Shown one piece after another: positions 61,878 through 64,000 of a stretch of DNA of 64,000 nt; the first letter of the stretch is position 1; each line of letters opens with the position of its first letter. A program made the translations under genes and the position numbers. The notes under the pieces are model-generated. The model saw only the letters and a list, made by a program, of their open reading frames with translations, made no database searches and was not told the DNA's origin. This stretch comes from Planctomycetota bacterium (lineage in GTDB: Bacteria > Planctomycetota > Phycisphaerae > UBA1845), in NCBI GenBank assembly GCA_024280855.1, contig JAJRPG010000084.1, forward strand, positions 81,209-145,208. Direction: 5' to 3'.

Positions 61878-63698
61878 CTATTCTACCGTGAGCGACAAAG
61901 CTCGGTCGATCATTGGTTTGAGCTCGTCGAAAGCCATACTCCCGCTTGTGCGCCAAAGCACTCGGCCTTGACGGTCTATGATGACATGCGTGGGATGAGC
62001 GAAAGCATCAAAGAGATCGTGAAGCGCCTTGGCTTCGGGGACCACATGATAAGAGAACGGATGTTTCTTCAGGAATACGGTGAGGTCGTCTTGTGAATCC
62101 GTCGCGAGAGCTAAGAAAAGAACGTCTTGCTGATCCTTGAATGCCTCCACCACACGGTTGAGGTCTGGAAGCTCGGCCCTGCAAGGACCACAACCAATGT
62201 ACCAGAAATTCAGCACGACAACTTTCCCGCGTAATTTCCTGGATGAGAATGAATCTCCGTGCATGGTTGTGATGTCGAAGTCCGGCGCGGGGAACAGTTT
62301 GCCCTTTAGCGCTTCAGATAATAGTTCCCCCAGGTGTGCATCGAAACCCTTTTGAGAGCCATGTGATCGAATATATAGCTGTCGAAGATCGTCCATGCCT
62401 CGTTTAGTGTTTCGCAGATTCGCCGCGACAAAAGCCCGTTCCGCGAAATAGGTTTCGTGTAATGCAGACCAGACTTTTCCTTCCAGTTCTTCCGCTCGTC
62501 CCCAGCCTTCGTTTCGCGAAAGACTGGCGGCAGTCGTCGATGCGGCTAGGGCTTCCGCGTATTTATTCAATGCAAGTGCTGTTTCAGCCCACATGCGATA
62601 CATCTTCGGCAAACGATGGATCTGGTGAGACGCTTCGACGCCCTCTGGGTAATTTTGGTTGCCTGTCAGCGTCAGGTCGATGGCTTTTCTTATAGCGTGA
62701 TACGATTCTTCCATGTGCCCTTCGCGTTTAGCAGCAAAGGCCAGGGCGTAATACGGTAATGAATGAAATGGGGCATCGCGAATCCAGGCGTTGGCGATTA
62801 GGCGAATCGCGTTCGTCGGGAAATTTTCATCGAAAAGGTGTTCATGTATCCCGAGCCTAGCCAAAGGTGAGGCAGGATGTTTGCGTACGGTCTCTGCAAT
62901 GGCGGCAAACACAGTTTTAGGTCCGACACCTGTAATGTTCTGGGCATAGGTTTTGTATCGGTATAGCCGAGATGCGAAGTAGGTGAATCGGGCCTGCGGG
63001 TATTTCTGGAGCATGGCAAGAAGAATTTTCCTGGCCTTCGCTTCTTTATGCAGATCAAGGTAGGCCGCTACCCGAACGAATTGATAGTCCGGCGGCTCGC
63101 CTGAGGCCGACTGTTCGATACGTTGCAGATCACTAATAAGTTCGCTTTCATGTTGCGATCGATTGTGACGCTTAACGCTTCCCCACCACTCGTAATAGGC
63201 GTAGTAATTGTCTGGATAGAGTGACATTTCCTTATCGAATAATTCACGTGCTTTCGTCGCATCGGCATCATCGATTTCGCTAGCCGTGGCGTGCCGCACA
63301 GGTTGGCCATCTGGTCTATAGATGAGCTGATGCGGGACGTTGTTCTCGCTGTCATGAATGTCGAACTGATTGGAAAAGTGAACGCGGATCTGGCATAGTG
63401 GTTTCTTTAGTGGGATGTCGCCAACGAAAGTGTTACCCACTCGGTGCATCGAATGAGCTTCAAACTGATGCCAGCCGTCCGCGTAAACCGTCCAAACGAT
63501 CATGCGCAATTCTTTGTCCGATTGGAACCTCGCGCCGTCTGCGGTGGTATTGTAAGTCACATGAAGCGGTTGCTCCCAGGTTGGTTTTTCCGGTGTGACG
63601 GTAACAACGGGTTCGCCCGCAGCGGCGTGAGTTAAGCAGATGCTGTTCGCCAACAAAAACGCCAGAACGATTCGGAGTCGATTAGATGGGATTTGCAT
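61878..63698 (-). CDS. Secreted TPR protein with C-terminal TlpA/thioredoxin domain
   Basis: A 606-residue exported protein. A signal peptide (FLLANSICLTHAAAG) is followed by a beta-rich domain (to about 130), then helical TPR-like repeats (about 140-440: YPDNYYAYYEWW, EAKARKILLAMLQKYPQARF, ALNKYAEALAASTTAASL). The C-terminal 150 residues are a TlpA-like thioredoxin domain: LRGKVVVLNFWYIGCGPCRAELPDL (active CGPC) and the cis-Pro segment FAHPTHVIIDRQGRVLW. This is a common planctomycete arrangement; it probably reduces or oxidises periplasmic disulphides. The start at ATG 63698 gives a normal signal sequence. Confidence 0.87.
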   Translation of the reverse strand: MQIPSNRLRIVLAFLLANSICLTHAAAGEPVVTVTPEKPTWEQPLHVTYNTTADGARFQSDKELRMIVWTVYADGWHQFEAHSMHRVGNTFVGDIPLKKPLCQIRVHFSNQFDIHDSENNVPHQLIYRPDGQPVRHATASEIDDADATKARELFDKEMSLYPDNYYAYYEWWGSVKRHNRSQHESELISDLQRIEQSASGEPPDYQFVRVAAYLDLHKEAKARKILLAMLQKYPQARFTYFASRLYRYKTYAQNITGVGPKTVFAAIAETVRKHPASPLARLGIHEHLFDENFPTNAIRLIANAWIRDAPFHSLPYYALAFAAKREGHMEESYHAIRKAIDLTLTGNQNYPEGVEASHQIHRLPKMYRMWAETALALNKYAEALAASTTAASLSRNEGWGRAEELEGKVWSALHETYFAERAFVAANLRNTKRGMDDLRQLYIRSHGSQKGFDAHLGELLSEALKGKLFPAPDFDITTMHGDSFSSRKLRGKVVVLNFWYIGCGPCRAELPDLNRVVEAFKDQQDVLFLALATDSQDDLTVFLKKHPFSYHVVPEAKALHDLFDAFAHPTHVIIDRQGRVLWRTSGSMAFDELKPMIDRALSLTVE

Positions 63699-63717
63699 CG
63701 GACATCTATCTCCAAGT

Positions 63718-63746
63718 TAGGGCACGGTCGCAGCTTCGCCTGCTGG
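63718..63746 (-). repeat. 29-bp leader repeat, copy B
   Basis: Partner of 61793-61821. On the minus strand it precedes the TlpA/TPR start by about 20 bases and can form GGTCGC/GCGACC around the element. Confidence 0.6.
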
Positions 63747-63810
63747 AAAAAGCGCGACCTGTCATGATCTGAACCGCGTCCGAGAGGAGGCGGCCTCTTT
63801 ATTCTTGCGT

Positions 63811-63846
63811 ATCATCGACACCCTCATGCCCCAAAAGAAGGACATG
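63811..63846 (+). repeat. 48-bp repeat, copy 3 (partial, diverged)
   Basis: ATCATCGACACCCTCATGCC and onwards match copy 1 at 58806 over about 36 bases with some seven differences; in frame it reads IIDTLMPQKKDM. Confidence 0.4.
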
Positions 63847-63894
63847 AGCTACACCGACAAGCGCAGACGGCAGGCAATAGCAATGCCCTACCCT

Positions 63895-64000
63895 TTACTT
63901 CTTTCGTTTATACGTTCCCTTCAACTCCATTTTCGTAACGGCGTGGTAAGTGTCGGCACATTCGGTCGTGTTCCAATCCAGAGTGTTGTTATCTACGCTG
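63895..64000 (-). CDS. 3' end of a protein-coding gene cut by the window edge
   Basis: An open frame of 34 codons ending in TAA at 63895, entering from beyond the window. The translation contains NNTLDWNTTECADTYHAV and ends KMELKGTYKRKK. It reads like a genuine C-terminus, but the family cannot be named from so little. Confidence 0.4.
   Translation of the reverse strand, partial: SVDNNTLDWNTTECADTYHAVTKMELKGTYKRKK

Overview
The window looks like a chromosomal segment from a planctomycete, probably of the Phycisphaerae/Phycisphaerales type, with a mid-range GC content. The evidence is the gene style: an ECF-type sigma factor whose gene overlaps that of a Hanks-type kinase with a TPR tail, PEP-CTERM proteins, very large secreted proteins with dockerin-like 'DCNSNGIPDEC' motifs, small double-zinc-ribbon membrane proteins, HAF-repeat proteins and DUF1573/TlpA redox proteins. 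No rRNA, complete tRNA, CRISPR array or recognisable transposase was found.

Layout. 0.2-6.2 kb: an AlkD-like DNA repair gene, a tight hisS-hutH pair, a truncated haemoglobin with a strong terminator, and pgpA. 6.5-14.7 kb: a secreted DUF1573 protein with three tandem thioredoxin domains, an M28 peptidase lipoprotein and smc. 15-20.8 kb (minus strand): an exopolysaccharide block (Wzz-like chain-length protein, glycosyltransferase, O-antigen-ligase-like polymerase, transglutaminase-like membrane protein), with a recurrent GTCCGAAAA motif before three of its genes. 21-27 kb (plus): methyltransferase, fxsA, DUF423, gatC, gatA, a GNAT-like gene and an amidohydrolase. 27-30 kb: two tandem paralogous PEP-CTERM proteins, DUF454 and a zinc-ribbon protein. 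30.6-38.4 kb: a 1300-residue FG-GAP/EGF/dockerin protein divergent from the sigma-kinase pair. 38.4-39 kb: a tRNA-like 3' end overlapped by a short antisense ORF. 39-43.6 kb: a two-receiver GGDEF protein and a PPOX/DMT-transporter pair divergent from a MocR regulator. 43.7-51.3 kb: secreted dockerin proteins, a metzincin protease, a PQQ beta-propeller and ygfZ. 51.9-57.1 kb: a transport region. 57.3-64 kb: fumC, a HAF-repeat protein inside a 48-bp inverted repeat, small hypotheticals and a TlpA/TPR protein.

The most striking item is a gene that standard gene calling misses, at 53791-54162 on the minus strand. It encodes a 123-residue lipoprotein with one heavy-metal-associated (HMA) domain in which both cysteines of the GxTCxxC metal site are in-frame TGA codons (I-T-U-P-G-U-A). 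A short hairpin with a GGTC loop lies 20 nt after the second TGA, as expected of a bacterial SECIS element. The gene sits in a same-strand run with an ABC exporter (ATPase, then permease fused to a CPBP protease) upstream and an outer-membrane beta-barrel downstream, and it faces a cation-diffusion-facilitator gene. I interpret this as a selenocysteine-based envelope metal-handling module. Whether it has been described before cannot be determined here.
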